Part shown: piece after piece, positions 17,686 to 29,210 of the stretch
Layout of the letters: the number at the start of each line of letters is the position of its first letter
Numbering within the stretch: the first letter of the stretch is position 1
Assembly (NCBI GenBank): GCA_015075305.1
Contig: JABTUS010000001.1
Span: forward strand, 744,001-808,000
Direction of reading: 5' to 3'
DNA: 64,000 bases
Source: Opitutaceae bacterium
GTDB lineage: Bacteria > Verrucomicrobiota > Verrucomicrobiia > Opitutales > Opitutaceae
Program-made: the position numbers and the translations under genes
Notes under the pieces: model-generated
The model's database searches: none
What the model saw: only the letters and a program-made list of their open reading frames with translations
What the model was told of the DNA's origin: nothing

Positions 17686-18078
17686 TCACCGTTCCCATTC
17701 CAATGCCCCTTTCTTCACCTCGTAGTAAAGTCCCAGGACTAGAACGAACAGGAAGAAGGAGATTGGGCCGAGAATCGAGATATGACTGGCTAGGAACTCC
17801 CGATAGATGAACGTCCAGGGTATCAGGAAAACCACCTCAATATCGAAGATGATGAAAAGCATCGCGGTCACATAGAATTTCACCGCGAAACGCGCATGCG
17901 TGATGCCTTCCGGCTTCACTCCGCATTCGTAGGCGGAGTCCTTGATCGCATTCTTCGCGGAACGCTGGCCAAGGAGCTGACTGATACCGACAATGGCGCC
18001 GGCCAGGCCGGCAGCAAGCAGCACCTGCACAAGAATCGGCAGGTAGTCTGCGGACGTATCGACGACAGCGGATGTCAT
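17686..18078 (-). CDS. nuoA: NADH-quinone oxidoreductase subunit A
   Basis: 130 residues with three transmembrane helices (about residues 12-34, 68-90 and 98-120). The conserved signature KDSAYECGVKPEG and RFAVKFYVTAMLFIIFDIEVVFLIPW is diagnostic of NuoA/ND3, including the cysteine loop that moves during the active/deactive transition and the acidic FDIE in TM2. It is a membrane-arm subunit of respiratory complex I. Unusually it stands alone: no nuoB or other nuo gene follows, the next gene being the EIIA-DAC fusion, so the rest of the complex must be encoded elsewhere. Confidence 0.96.
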   Translation of the reverse strand: MTSAVVDTSADYLPILVQVLLAAGLAGAIVGISQLLGQRSAKNAIKDSAYECGVKPEGITHARFAVKFYVTAMLFIIFDIEVVFLIPWTFIYREFLASHISILGPISFFLFVLVLGLYYEVKKGALEWER

Positions 18079-18196
18079 GCGACTCCAATTTGTTGCCTGT
18101 TGTCTTCGATGGGCAAGGGATTTCCCTCCGGATTCTCGCGAAATTGCTTCCGGCAGCCTCCAGCTGTGCGTTGCGGCATGGCTGCGGACCGATCCG

Positions 18197-19276
18197 CTAT
18201 TCGTTCAACTTGAACAAGCGCGTCGGCAGTGATCGCGAAGTGCCCACGCCCAGGATTTCCGCAAACTCGAGCGTGCGAATCTCCTCGGAGATGGGCTGAA
18301 ATCCCGATCGTTTTCTCCAGTAGTTGATCTTTTCAAGCGCCAGTGAATCGAGTGCCACGGGATCGGCGCTCATCCACAGCTTCGGCTCTGAAACCGTATA
18401 CAGGGAGTTGAAGTAGGGGCCGCCAATGAACTGATAGCGCTCTAGACTCGCGATGGTGAAGGCCCATGTGGCGCGCAGTTCCGGAATGGCGCTCATTTCA
18501 GCCACCGCCGCGGGCGCATTCGCCGGCGAGCGGAAGAAACGCGCCGTATTGGAGGCATTCCACAGCGTGGCATTCACCAGTGCTCCATTCACCCCAAGAA
18601 TCGGGTGATCGGTGAAGACCGGCAGATTGATCCAGAAATCCGCATCGAGAAAAAGCGGGGTTGCCAGAAAACTCTTGCGATCCTGCTCCGTGCTCGTGTT
18701 CGCATCGACCCCCTCCACCTGCTTCTCCGCAAGCACCGGGTCGAAACGATTGGGGAGCGGGCTGTCGTAAAACCACACCGGGTCAAAGAAGCGGCCGGAT
18801 TCGAGCACATAAACGGGATGCCCCTTGTACGCACTCTCGCCGGTCACCAGCGAGGGAAGAAAACCCGTGAGACGCAGGCGGAGTTGGTTCAGCCCCACCA
18901 GGAATATGCCCGAATCCTCGAACCCACGCCGTTCAAGCGCATGGATCACCGCATGAACCAGCGCATGGGGTGTCGAAAGCCCCTGCCCGGAATCGGCATA
19001 AATCTTAAGTCCGACCTTCTTCTTGACAGTCGGCTGTATCCTCTTGCCGGTCGCGGCCTCAAACTGAACAAAGAGCCTCTCCACTTCCCTGTCATAGATC
19101 GCCTGATCAAAATTCTGGAGCGAAGTTTCCCACACGGGCAGCAAGGGTGCCGGCGGCGGCAGTGGCATCGAAGGCAATGCATTGGCATTCTGTCCCTTGG
19201 CGACAACGACCATCAGGTTTGGCAGGGCGAGCGCACCAAGGGCGGAAACAAGAATGCTTCGAAAAAGGAATCGCAT
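18197..19276 (-). CDS. DUF362-like secreted protein
   Basis: 359 residues with an N-terminal signal peptide or anchor (FRSILVSALGALALPNLMVV) and a proline-rich linker (SMPLPPPAPLLP). The body reads like the DUF362 family: a strand then VGLKIYADSGQGLSTPHALVHAVIHALERRGFED, VKGHP-like loops, and near the end MSADPVALDSLALEKINYW, where DUF362 proteins have '.DPVALD..A'. No cysteine-rich ferredoxin part is present. The biochemical role of the family is unclear. The gene precedes nuoA on the same strand by about 120 bp and diverges from dnaG with 168 bp between them. Confidence 0.65.
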   Translation of the reverse strand: MRFLFRSILVSALGALALPNLMVVVAKGQNANALPSMPLPPPAPLLPVWETSLQNFDQAIYDREVERLFVQFEAATGKRIQPTVKKKVGLKIYADSGQGLSTPHALVHAVIHALERRGFEDSGIFLVGLNQLRLRLTGFLPSLVTGESAYKGHPVYVLESGRFFDPVWFYDSPLPNRFDPVLAEKQVEGVDANTSTEQDRKSFLATPLFLDADFWINLPVFTDHPILGVNGALVNATLWNASNTARFFRSPANAPAAVAEMSAIPELRATWAFTIASLERYQFIGGPYFNSLYTVSEPKLWMSADPVALDSLALEKINYWRKRSGFQPISEEIRTLEFAEILGVGTSRSLPTRLFKLNE

Positions 19277-19444
19277 GGTCTATCTGTCGCCGGGCGGCCG
19301 GCAAAGTTTCGTGAGATCTTTGTAGAGTGAAACGGGCAAACTTGACAGAGCCCACCTCCGGCAGAAAGTCCATTCTCTCCGCATCGGAGCAAGTCGGCAG
19401 AGAGAATTCTTTCGTCAAACCGCCTCCGCATCCGCGTTTTCGCC

Positions 19445-21316
19445 ATGTCCGTCATCAAACCCACCTGCCTGCGCGACATCAAGTTGCGGGTGAACATAGT
19501 CGATGTCGTTTCCCGTGTGATCACTCTGCGAAAGGCTGGCGCTCGATTCAAGGGTTTGTGTCCGTTCCACTCCGAAAAGACACCCTCGTTCAATGTGGAT
19601 GCAGACAAGGGCTTCTTCAAATGCTTTGGCTGCGGGAAGGCGGGCGACGTCATCACGTTTGTGCGGGACACGGAGCAACTGACCTTCACCGAGGCTATTG
19701 AGGCGCTCGGCAAACGTTTCGGTGTCGTTATTGAATACGAGGAAGGCACGGGGCCGACGAAGGAGGAACGCACGCTTAGACAGGAGCTGTTCGACCTGCA
19801 CGAATTTGCCGCCGACCACTACTTTCAGAAATTCAAAGGGAAGGATCACGAAGGGGAATTCATCCGCTCCTATTGGACGGACAAGCGGCGTTTCCTTCCT
19901 GAACTGGCGGACGAATTCAAAATCGGCCTTTCAGAGACTGACGAAGGCGGACTCGGCTCCGCGGTTCTCAAACGTCGGTTTTCCGAGGAGGCCATCCGGC
20001 AGTGCGGCCTGTTTTTTGTCCGCAGCCCCACCGTGATGACGATGGTCAGCCTGCGCCCCCGTTTTCGCGGACGCCTGATGATTCCCATCCGGGATCACCA
20101 AGGGCGCGTCGTCGCATTCACCGGCCGCCAGACGGAGCTCACTCCCAAGGACGACCCCGCTTTCGAAGCCAAGTACGTCAATTCGCCGGAAACGCCCATT
20201 TTCACCAAGGGAAATCTGCTCTTCAATCTCGACCGCGCGCGCGATCCCGCGAGCAAGGAAAACCGCCCCTTTGTCCTGGTCGAGGGACAACTCGACGCGC
20301 TCCGATGCTGGAGCGTCGGACTCAAGACGGCTGTCGCCCCGCAGGGCACGGCCATCACGGAGTCCCAACTGCTGCTGCTGCGACGCTACCAGCATCGCGT
20401 CGAGTGCTTCTTCGATTCCGACGATGCCGGGCAAAAGGCATCACTTCGATTTCTGCCGCTCGCACTCAAGACAGGTTTGGAGGTTCGTTTTCTTGGCGCT
20501 CAAGCGACCTCGAAGATCGATCCCGACATCCTGCTCCTGGAGCGCGGCCTGGCCGCCTACGCAGAATTGGAGAAAACCTCGCTCTCGGCAATGGCCTACG
20601 CCTGCGCCTCCATTCTTCCGCAACCGGATCGCGCCTCCTCCGAAGAAAAGACCCGGGCGGCAGCCCAGGTTCAATCAATCATTGCCGCCGCCGATTCCGA
20701 GGTTGCCCGGTCCCAGTTCCTCGCCGAGGCCGCGGCCTGCCTGAAGCTCCCGGTCGCCGCCCTGCAAAAAGACTTCCAAGCCAGTCTTGCCAGGCAGCAA
20801 CGGTCTTTTCGACGCGAGGACACGACCGCCGCGCCAAGTGCGGCACCGTCTTCGCCAGACAGTGCCTGCAATCGTGATATTGCTCCAGAACAGCATTTGC
20901 TGTTGGTTTGCCTTCATTGGGAGCAAATGGGGAAGTCCCTCGCTCATGCTTTCCCCCACGATTGGATCGACCTCTCCCACCCCTGCGGAGCGCTGCTGAA
21001 TCGTTTTCTTGCGGAATTCGAACACGACAACTGGCCAGGACGCGAACACCTCGACATCCTCCTCGAAACACCCGAGGAAAAGGCACTCATCGCTTCAATG
21101 TTGTTTGATGCACCAGCGCTGGACGATCCCGTAAAAGCATTGCAGGAGGGCATCCATCGGTTGCGTGCCCGTTCACTTGAGCCTCGCCTCAGGAAAATCG
21201 ACCTTGATTTAGCAACCCACCATGCGGAGAGTAGCGTGGACGCAATTTCACTCTTAAAACTCCGTTCCGAACTTCTGCGACAGCTGCGCCAGCCCATCAC
21301 TCTGGTGCCGCTTTGA
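19445..21316 (+). CDS. dnaG: DNA primase
   Basis: 623 residues, usual for DnaG. Zinc-binding domain: Cys39, His42, Cys60, Cys63 (LCPFHSEKTPSF, FFKCFGCGKAGD). The RNA polymerase core contains RGRLMIPIRDHQGRVVAFTGR, and the TOPRIM segment LVEGQLDALRCW and FDSDDAGQKA carries the catalytic Glu and the Asp pair. The C-terminal region (~450-623) is the DnaB-interacting helicase-binding part. DnaG makes RNA primers for the lagging strand. It is followed by rpoD after 31 bp, the familiar dnaG-rpoD macromolecular-synthesis pairing, here without rpsU. Confidence 0.97.
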   Translation: MSVIKPTCLRDIKLRVNIVDVVSRVITLRKAGARFKGLCPFHSEKTPSFNVDADKGFFKCFGCGKAGDVITFVRDTEQLTFTEAIEALGKRFGVVIEYEEGTGPTKEERTLRQELFDLHEFAADHYFQKFKGKDHEGEFIRSYWTDKRRFLPELADEFKIGLSETDEGGLGSAVLKRRFSEEAIRQCGLFFVRSPTVMTMVSLRPRFRGRLMIPIRDHQGRVVAFTGRQTELTPKDDPAFEAKYVNSPETPIFTKGNLLFNLDRARDPASKENRPFVLVEGQLDALRCWSVGLKTAVAPQGTAITESQLLLLRRYQHRVECFFDSDDAGQKASLRFLPLALKTGLEVRFLGAQATSKIDPDILLLERGLAAYAELEKTSLSAMAYACASILPQPDRASSEEKTRAAAQVQSIIAAADSEVARSQFLAEAAACLKLPVAALQKDFQASLARQQRSFRREDTTAAPSAAPSSPDSACNRDIAPEQHLLLVCLHWEQMGKSLAHAFPHDWIDLSHPCGALLNRFLAEFEHDNWPGREHLDILLETPEEKALIASMLFDAPALDDPVKALQEGIHRLRARSLEPRLRKIDLDLATHHAESSVDAISLLKLRSELLRQLRQPITLVPL

Positions 21317-21347
21317 TTGTCGCTGACTTTGTCTTTTTCCATTTTCC

Positions 21348-23168
<1,821 letters not shown>

Positions 23169-23200
23169 CACATCTCCGCATGATCTCGCATTCTCCGATC

Positions 23201-23749
23201 ATGCGTGTGTCCGGCGCGATCGCCACCGCCCTGTTGATTGCGGTTTCGTGCGCCGGCAGTGATGCGCCGCCGCGCAAGCAGTCTCCCTTTCTTCCGCCCG
23301 CAACGGCTCCGGCAGCCGCAACCGCCGAAGCTTCCGCATACGAGTTCACCGGCGTGATCATCGCGGGGAAAAGTGTCATGGTGAACATCACGGACGTTGG
23401 CGCGAAACGAAGCACGTGGGTCACCATCGGCCAGTCAGCGGACGGCCTGGACGCACTCAGTTATGACGCGAAGATCGAGAGCGTCGTCGTTCGCATCGCC
23501 AGTCAGACAAAAACCTTGTTGCTGAAGAAGCCGGCGGTTGCCGCCAGCTCGGGCCCCGTGGTCGCCACCGTCGCCGTCGCCCCACTCGTCCCGCTCCCAC
23601 CTCCTTCAACTCCCCAGGAGGCGGAACGCGAAGCACGCATGCTGGTCAGCGACCTTCTCGAAATCGGAATCCAACAGCGAAAGGCCTACGAGGAGGCCCA
23701 GCGAAAGGCCGCCGAAGAGGCGGCGCGCCAGTCCAGCGGCCGCAAGTAG
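23201..23749 (+). CDS. Putative secreted or lipoprotein, function unknown
   Basis: From ATG 23201 (alternative 23180) the product has 182 residues. The N-terminus MRVSGAIATALLIAVSCAGS looks like a lipoprotein signal with the cysteine at residue 17. A proline/alanine-rich linker follows, then a short beta-rich domain (YEFTGVIIAGKSVMVNITDVGAKRST-like) that resembles small extracytoplasmic domains, another Pro/Ala linker, and a charged C-terminal helix rich in Glu, Ala and Lys (QEAEREARMLVSDLLEIG and beyond) that may form a coiled coil. It is 32 bp behind rpoD. No family recognised. Confidence 0.65.
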   Translation: MRVSGAIATALLIAVSCAGSDAPPRKQSPFLPPATAPAAATAEASAYEFTGVIIAGKSVMVNITDVGAKRSTWVTIGQSADGLDALSYDAKIESVVVRIASQTKTLLLKKPAVAASSGPVVATVAVAPLVPLPPPSTPQEAEREARMLVSDLLEIGIQQRKAYEEAQRKAAEEAARQSSGRK

Positions 23750-23774
23750 GTCAGCCCGCTCCTGTGGCTGCCCC

Positions 23775-23803
23775 CAGGGCACGACAAAGCGTGCCCCTCC
23801 AGG
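23775..23803 (+). repeat. Palindromic repeat copy C
   Basis: GGGCACG, loop ACAAAG, CGTGCCC gives a perfect 7-bp stem within CCAGGGCACGACAAAGCGTG followed by CCCCTCCAG. It lies between two converging genes and could also act as a bidirectional stem-loop, though no T-run follows. A further small inverted repeat (ATGACA-CGCCT-TGTCAT) is at 23825-23841. Confidence 0.6.
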
Positions 23804-23880
23804 TGTTTTGAAACTTCGCTGGAGATGACACGCCTTGTCATATCCGGAGTTCGCCCAACGGTCGAGTCACCAGCCGGCAT

Positions 23881-25968
23881 CTACACCTCCACCGGAATCG
23901 CCGGAGGCGTGGATTCGCGGTGGGATCCCGCCCGTGCCAGCGCATTGCCAAGCTCTTCCTTGCGCAGTGGCTTGGTGATGTAATCGTCCATCCCCGCCTG
24001 GATGCATTTCTCCCTGTCGCCCGTCATCGCATTCGCAGTCAGACCGATAATCCATGGCTGGCGCCCAGGCGGCAATTCACGACGAATGGCCAGCGTCGCC
24101 TCCAGTCCGTTCATCTCAGGCATGTGCCAGTCCATAAGCACGATGTCATAGTCGCGCTCACGCACGGCCGAGAGTCCCTCGCCACCGTGATTGGCGACAT
24201 CGGCCCCGTGCCCCAGTCGCTTGAGCATGGTCAGCGCAACCTTCTGGTTCACAAGATTGTCCTCAACGAGCAGTATGCGCAGCCCATCGCCGCCGATCGG
24301 CACGATCGGGACCACCGGCTGCGGCGCAACGGGAGCAGGGGCCGCCGTCGCAACAGGAGCGTCTACGATCTCCGCCAGAATGCAGAATGAGAAGGTTGAC
24401 CCGCGCCCAAGCGTGCTCGTCACCCAGGCGTCACCTCCCATCAGCTGGGCCAGCCTCCGGCAGATCGCGAGTCCAAGACCGGTTCCTCCAAATTTGCGCG
24501 AAGTCGATGCGTCAGCCTGTGTGAACGGCTGGAACAGCAGGGCCTGCGCTTCAGAAGTGAGGCCGGGTCCGGTGTCGCGAACCGAGAACTGGAGCTTTGC
24601 CTGCGTGACATCGCCGGCAAAGCCCGGGGGTTGGCGGGAAACCTCGACAACCACTCCGCCGTGTTCGGTGAACTTCACCGCATTGCTGAGAAGATTCGAG
24701 ATGATCTGCCGCACGCGGGTGACATCGCCGCGAATGCGGCGGGGAACGCCCGGGTCGATGCTGATCTTCAAATCAAGCCCTTTGGCCGCGGCCTTTCCGG
24801 AGAACAGCGTCACAACATCGTCGATCGCGCGCGGCAGATCGAACGGAAGCTTTTCAAGGTCCAGCCGGCCCGACTCGATCTTCGAGAAGTCGAGCACGTC
24901 GTTGAGAATGACGAGAAGCCCCGTGCCGGAGGACCGAATCGTCTCCAGACTGTCGCGATGCTGGTCCGAGAGCTCGCCGTCGAGCATCAGTTCGGTCATG
25001 CCGATGACTCCGTTCAGCGGCGTGCGGATTTCATGGCTCATCACCGCCAGAAACGCGCTCTTGGCCTGATTCGCCACCTCCGCGGACAGCGCGAGCTCAT
25101 TCGCCCGGGCTATCGAATCCTGAAGCTGGCGATTGGTCGCCTCGAGCTCGCCCTTGGCCTGGAGCAGCGTCTCCTCCGTGCGCCGCCGCTCCCGGATCTC
25201 ACGCGCCATCTTTCCCTGGGTTTCAAGCAGCACCTGGCCGCTCTGCTGAAGCAGGGTTTCGGAGTGACGCGCCCGCGTCAGCTGCTCCGTGAGCTCGCCC
25301 TGCTGCTCGACCAGCCGCTGGCGATTTCGGCGCTCCGACACGATGTGGCGGCGGATCAGCCATGCCCCCATTCCAACAATCAACACATGCACAAGCATGA
25401 TCGACCCATGCGTGATCAGCCTGCCGGCACTCGGCTCCGGAATCTCAAAAAAGTAGCGGGCCAGCCCCTTGTACTGATCGATGAACAACACCCCATGCTG
25501 GATCAATACGCAGAGTGCAACGGGCCAGAGGCAGCGCCAGTCAGCATAAACGATCAACACTGTTGAGCTGGTGAAAAACAGAAAATGAAGTGGAGCCAGT
25601 CCTCCGACCTGGTAGATGTGAAACCCAAGCAGGACTTGAAGCAGAACACCCGCGCATGCGCGCGTGACAAATGCACCGGGATGCACTTTCGTCATCACCC
25701 GGAACAATACCGCAGTGACGGAGGCAATTCCCAGAGTCGCCACCCACGTGTCCCTGACCGGCGCAAGCAGCATCGCAAGCCCGCAATGGACGATCAGGAG
25801 AAGGCCGGCCCACCTGTCACCACGACGATGAACTGGAGCAAGGATCTGCTCGTCCGAAAGAACCTCCCCCGTTGGCGAACTAATCTCACCGGCCGGCAGG
25901 ATTGATGATTCCGACAGCAGATGATCCCTCAATCGCTGATAGAGTGCCTTCACAAACTTTCCTCCCAT
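23881..25968 (-). CDS. Membrane-bound hybrid sensor histidine kinase
   Basis: 695 residues. The N-terminal half has about six hydrophobic segments (residues ~50-225; e.g. [34 protein letters not shown]) forming a membrane sensor, then a coiled coil (~225-295). His[18 protein letters not shown] with phospho-His312; HATPase_c with N-box [16 protein letters not shown]1 VRDTGPGLT and [14 protein letters not shown] receiver domain follows after an Ala/Pro linker, with phospho-Asp613 in [14 protein letters not shown]. It would autophosphorylate and pass phosphate to its own receiver; no separate response regulator gene with a DNA-binding domain is adjacent. Signal unknown. The gene follows the second kinase gene by 230 bp. 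Confidence 0.93.
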   Translation of the reverse strand: MGGKFVKALYQRLRDHLLSESSILPAGEISSPTGEVLSDEQILAPVHRRGDRWAGLLLIVHCGLAMLLAPVRDTWVATLGIASVTAVLFRVMTKVHPGAFVTRACAGVLLQVLLGFHIYQVGGLAPLHFLFFTSSTVLIVYADWRCLWPVALCVLIQHGVLFIDQYKGLARYFFEIPEPSAGRLITHGSIMLVHVLIVGMGAWLIRRHIVSERRNRQRLVEQQGELTEQLTRARHSETLLQQSGQVLLETQGKMAREIRERRRTEETLLQAKGELEATNRQLQDSIARANELALSAEVANQAKSAFLAVMSHEIRTPLNGVIGMTELMLDGELSDQHRDSLETIRSSGTGLLVILNDVLDFSKIESGRLDLEKLPFDLPRAIDDVVTLFSGKAAAKGLDLKISIDPGVPRRIRGDVTRVRQIISNLLSNAVKFTEHGGVVVEVSRQPPGFAGDVTQAKLQFSVRDTGPGLTSEAQALLFQPFTQADASTSRKFGGTGLGLAICRRLAQLMGGDAWVTSTLGRGSTFSFCILAEIVDAPVATAAPAPVAPQPVVPIVPIGGDGLRILLVEDNLVNQKVALTMLKRLGHGADVANHGGEGLSAVRERDYDIVLMDWHMPEMNGLEATLAIRRELPPGRQPWIIGLTANAMTGDREKCIQAGMDDYITKPLRKEELGNALARAGSHRESTPPAIPVEV

Positions 25969-26198
25969 TCGACAGGATCGCCACGCCCCTCACCTTTGTC
26001 GCCGGGTTTGCTCAATCGCTTCACAACAGGCATGGAATCTCCACGGATCATCGCCCGGATTACATCGACCCACTCCGGGCCCAGTTAAGCAGTTGTCCAA
26101 ACGGCCTGCTCCGATCAAATCCTTTCGCAGGCCAACTACATTTCGAGCGACACACATCGTTTCAGCGGCCGGCGGAGAGCACCCATCTTGGCGTGCAT

Positions 26199-28097
26199 TC
26201 AGGCACGCGGTTCATCGAGCGACTCCCGCAGCAGCCGACCCAGTTCATGCAGGCGATAGGGTTTTGAGATGAACAGGCGCTGGCCCTGTTTTTCCAGACC
26301 GGCCTTCACCTCGGGCGCAATGTTGCCGCTGACCACAATCACCTTCGCCTTGGGGCGGATCCGCCTGATCGTCGTGAAGACCTCGACGCCCGAAACCTTC
26401 GGAAGATTCAAATCGAGAAGCACCGCGTCTATGGTTCCCGGATTTCCAAGCAGAAATTCCAGCGCTTCACCTCCGTCTGAAACGGTGCGCACCTTGTAGC
26501 CGCGCATCTCCAGCACAACGCGCAGCAATGTGCGCAGGCTGCTTTCATCCTCCACAACAAGCACGGTCTCGGTGCCGACCGGAATCTCAGTCGCGGCGCC
26601 GTTCTCATCGATCAACCCCTGGCTGTCCGCGAGTTCAATCGGCAGGTACACCAGAAACGTGCTTCCCTGACCGGGCGTGCTTTCAAGGTCGATGAACCCC
26701 TTGTGATTCGAGATCACGCCATAAACCACCGACAGCCCGAGTCCGGTGCCGCCAGCCTCCTGCTTCGTTGTGAAGAATGGCTCGAAGATCCGCTCCCGCA
26801 CCTGCTGCGGTATGCCGCACCCCGTGTCGGTCACCCTGATGCAAACATACTCGTGGCGGGCGTCGGCGTTCAGACGGCTGATTGACAGCCCGGACACCTT
26901 GCAGGTGGAAACCGTGATCCTTCCCCCGTCGGGCATGGCGTCGCGCGCATTGACGCACAGGTTCATCACGACCTGCTGCAGTTGGTTCTGGTCTGCTGCT
27001 ATCAGAGGCAGCCCGTCGGCGAGTTGAAGTTCGAACGCAATCGTGCGCGGAAACGTTTCGGCAAACATGCCGCCGAGGTCGCGGATCAGACGGTTCACCG
27101 AGACAGGACGATAGCTCACCTCCGCCTTCCGGCTGAACGTGAGAATCTGCCGCACAAGTCCGACCGCGCGCTGCGACGCATTGTAGATCTCCTTCAGGAA
27201 GCGCTGCTGGTCCTCGTTGCCGGCCGACCTTGCCATCGCGATCTCCGTGAATCCGCTGATGATCGCCAGCATGTTGTTGAAATCATGCGCGATCCCCCCC
27301 GCAAGCGTGCCCAGGCTCTCCATCTTCTGGGCCTGGCGAAGCTGGTCCTCGAGCTTCTTGCGTTCCGTGATGTCCTCGCGAAGGCACAGCAGGTGGGTGA
27401 TTTCGTCAGAGTGGTTGCGGATGGGTGACACCTGCACGAACTCCCACACCTTCCTGTCGTTCTTGCACGGGGTGCAAAGCTCGCCGCGCCACTCCCTGCC
27501 CGCGCTGACCGTCGCAAAGAACCGCTCGTAGTCCGAATCATTGCTGAATCCCGTGCGCAGGACCTGGATGTCCTTTTCGAAAATCTCCTCGAGCGTGTAG
27601 CCGGTGATCTGCGTGTAGCGCGGGTTCACGTACTGCACCAGCCCCTCCGGTGTCGTGATGACCACCGCCAGGGGCGACTGCTCAACCGCGTTGGCCAGCT
27701 TGTGGAAGTGCTCCTCGGAAAGCCTGCGCTTGGTGACGTCCCGTCCTATGGCGCGGAAGGCGACAATCAGTCCCTCCTCATCGCGAACGGCATTCTCCTC
27801 CCATGCAATCCAGCGCCAGCCCTGGGCGGTCAGCCACCGGTCCTCATGGGAACATCTGAACGGCGCGTGGGCAAGCCGCTGGGTGCAGTGCTTCCAGCTC
27901 TTGAGGTCATCAGAGTGTATCAGCACGCTTGGATCGGAACCGCACCAGTTCTGCACCGGCACGCCAAATTTCCTGGCGAAAGCCTGGTTGACAGCGACAA
28001 CCCGCCCGTCCGGTCCTCGCACCAGGGCCAGCTCAACGCTGAGCTCCCACGGGGCGACCAGCGAGTCGGTTCGGGTGACTGGCGCGGTTGGAATCAT
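26199..28097 (-). CDS. PAS-containing hybrid histidine kinase with C-terminal receiver
   Basis: 632 residues without membrane segments, so probably cytosolic. Two PAS domains: residues ~15-130 (VRGPDGRVVAVNQAFARKFG) and ~140-250 (LVQYVNPRYTQITGYTLEEI with PAC-like tail LCLREDITERKKLE). HisKA with phospho-His271 in GTLAGGIAHDFNNML, HATPase_c with VTDTGCGIP and GGTGLGLSVVYGV, and a C-terminal receiver with Asp562 in DAVLLDLNLPKVSG. This is the NtrB-like kinase class. It lies 24 bp after the HDOD gene on the same strand, so the two are probably co-transcribed and act in one pathway. Confidence 0.93.
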   Translation of the reverse strand: MIPTAPVTRTDSLVAPWELSVELALVRGPDGRVVAVNQAFARKFGVPVQNWCGSDPSVLIHSDDLKSWKHCTQRLAHAPFRCSHEDRWLTAQGWRWIAWEENAVRDEEGLIVAFRAIGRDVTKRRLSEEHFHKLANAVEQSPLAVVITTPEGLVQYVNPRYTQITGYTLEEIFEKDIQVLRTGFSNDSDYERFFATVSAGREWRGELCTPCKNDRKVWEFVQVSPIRNHSDEITHLLCLREDITERKKLEDQLRQAQKMESLGTLAGGIAHDFNNMLAIISGFTEIAMARSAGNEDQQRFLKEIYNASQRAVGLVRQILTFSRKAEVSYRPVSVNRLIRDLGGMFAETFPRTIAFELQLADGLPLIAADQNQLQQVVMNLCVNARDAMPDGGRITVSTCKVSGLSISRLNADARHEYVCIRVTDTGCGIPQQVRERIFEPFFTTKQEAGGTGLGLSVVYGVISNHKGFIDLESTPGQGSTFLVYLPIELADSQGLIDENGAATEIPVGTETVLVVEDESSLRTLLRVVLEMRGYKVRTVSDGGEALEFLLGNPGTIDAVLLDLNLPKVSGVEVFTTIRRIRPKAKVIVVSGNIAPEVKAGLEKQGQRLFISKPYRLHELGRLLRESLDEPRA

Positions 28098-28121
28098 GAC
28101 GAGGCGCCGTGACCTCGCCGG

Positions 28122-29051
28122 TCAGACGAGACCGCTCAGAACGGTCGGCAGGCGCTGCACGCTGTTTGAAAGCGCAGCCCGTGCAATTCTGGTCTCCTTC
28201 TCCCCGTCGCCGTAGAGGATGGTCCAGCCTGACAGCTTGAGCCAGGCTTCATCGGGAATCGAAGCGACCTTTTCGAATCCTCCAGGAATGCCCGCATAAC
28301 GAACCAGATGATCGGCCACCTGCACGGCGGCCGCGTAGAATCCATGATCGGGCGCGGATTCCGGAGCATTGTGGTAAAGGACCGCATCCGTGATCTCCGC
28401 CGAAAGCTGGTGACGCTGGAGATAGTAGCCGCCAATGCGCGCATGATCCCATCCGATCAACGAGCGCTCGGCCGCACAGACATCCTCTGGAGACGCATAG
28501 GTCTGCTCGACGATTTGTCCGAACTCGGTGGGAAAGGCCGTGGCCAGGACCACCTTGCCGACATTGTGAAGCAGTCCGATGATGTAGTCGGTGTCGTCGT
28601 CGATGAGCAGCGTGGTTGTGGCAAGAATCTCGCGCGTCATTATCGCCGCTCCAATCGAGTGCTTCCACAGTTCGCGCCAGGGCAGCCGAAGCGGGGAGCG
28701 CGAGATTTTTTCAAGCTCCTCGATCACGGGAGTGGCCATCGACAACTCACGAATCTGCCGCAGCCCGAGATAGAACACCGCCTCCTCTATGTTGTTCACC
28801 TTCGCCGTCAGTCCAAAGTAGACGCTGTTGACCATCCTCAGGAGACGCGCCGTCAGCGACGGATCCCGGCGTATGATCTCGGCAATCTGGGAATTGAAAC
28901 TCTGTTCCGAATTCACCAGCCCCGCGAGCGCCCGGTTGATGCTTTGCAGCGACGCCAGCTTGGGACACGCATCGACCCGCTTCATGATTTCAGAGTCACT
29001 GTAGGTCTGCGTGGACATCAGGGTTGGACCTTGCGAGACGGTGGTGGACAT
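28122..29051 (-). CDS. HDOD-domain signalling protein
   Basis: From ATG 29051 the product has 309 residues (ATG 29018 is an alternative). The HDOD pattern is visible: CPKLASLQSINRALAGLVN, IIRRDPSLTARLLRMVNSVYFG, VNNIEEAVFYLGLRQIRELS, WKHSIGAAIMTREIL, YIIGLLHNVGKVVLATAFP, and WDHARIGGYYLQRHQLSAEI. The catalytic HD of true phosphodiesterases is replaced (HNVGK), as is usual for HDOD. HDOD proteins couple to two-component and second-messenger signalling. It is the first gene of a minus-strand unit with the PAS kinase, and diverges from the glycosyltransferase operon with 159 bp between start codons. Confidence 0.88.
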   Translation of the reverse strand: MSTTVSQGPTLMSTQTYSDSEIMKRVDACPKLASLQSINRALAGLVNSEQSFNSQIAEIIRRDPSLTARLLRMVNSVYFGLTAKVNNIEEAVFYLGLRQIRELSMATPVIEELEKISRSPLRLPWRELWKHSIGAAIMTREILATTTLLIDDDTDYIIGLLHNVGKVVLATAFPTEFGQIVEQTYASPEDVCAAERSLIGWDHARIGGYYLQRHQLSAEITDAVLYHNAPESAPDHGFYAAAVQVADHLVRYAGIPGGFEKVASIPDEAWLKLSGWTILYGDGEKETRIARAALSNSVQRLPTVLSGLV

Positions 29052-29210
29052 GTTGGCGTCGTTGCGCGGGCTTGGCGGAAATGGGCGGTGTATGCCGTGC
29101 ACAGGGAATCGGCGGCGCACGCGGGAAGTTTAGGGGTTTTTTGCCGCGCGACAGGGGAAACTACTCAAGCGCCGCAGGCACTTGCCGAAGGATGTCAACA
29201 GCCCGGCCTC

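Noticed and set aside
16346-17725. 459-codon + strand frame opposite the EIIA-DAC gene
   Set aside because: The minus-strand frame has clear EIIA and DAC motifs; the opposite frame has none.
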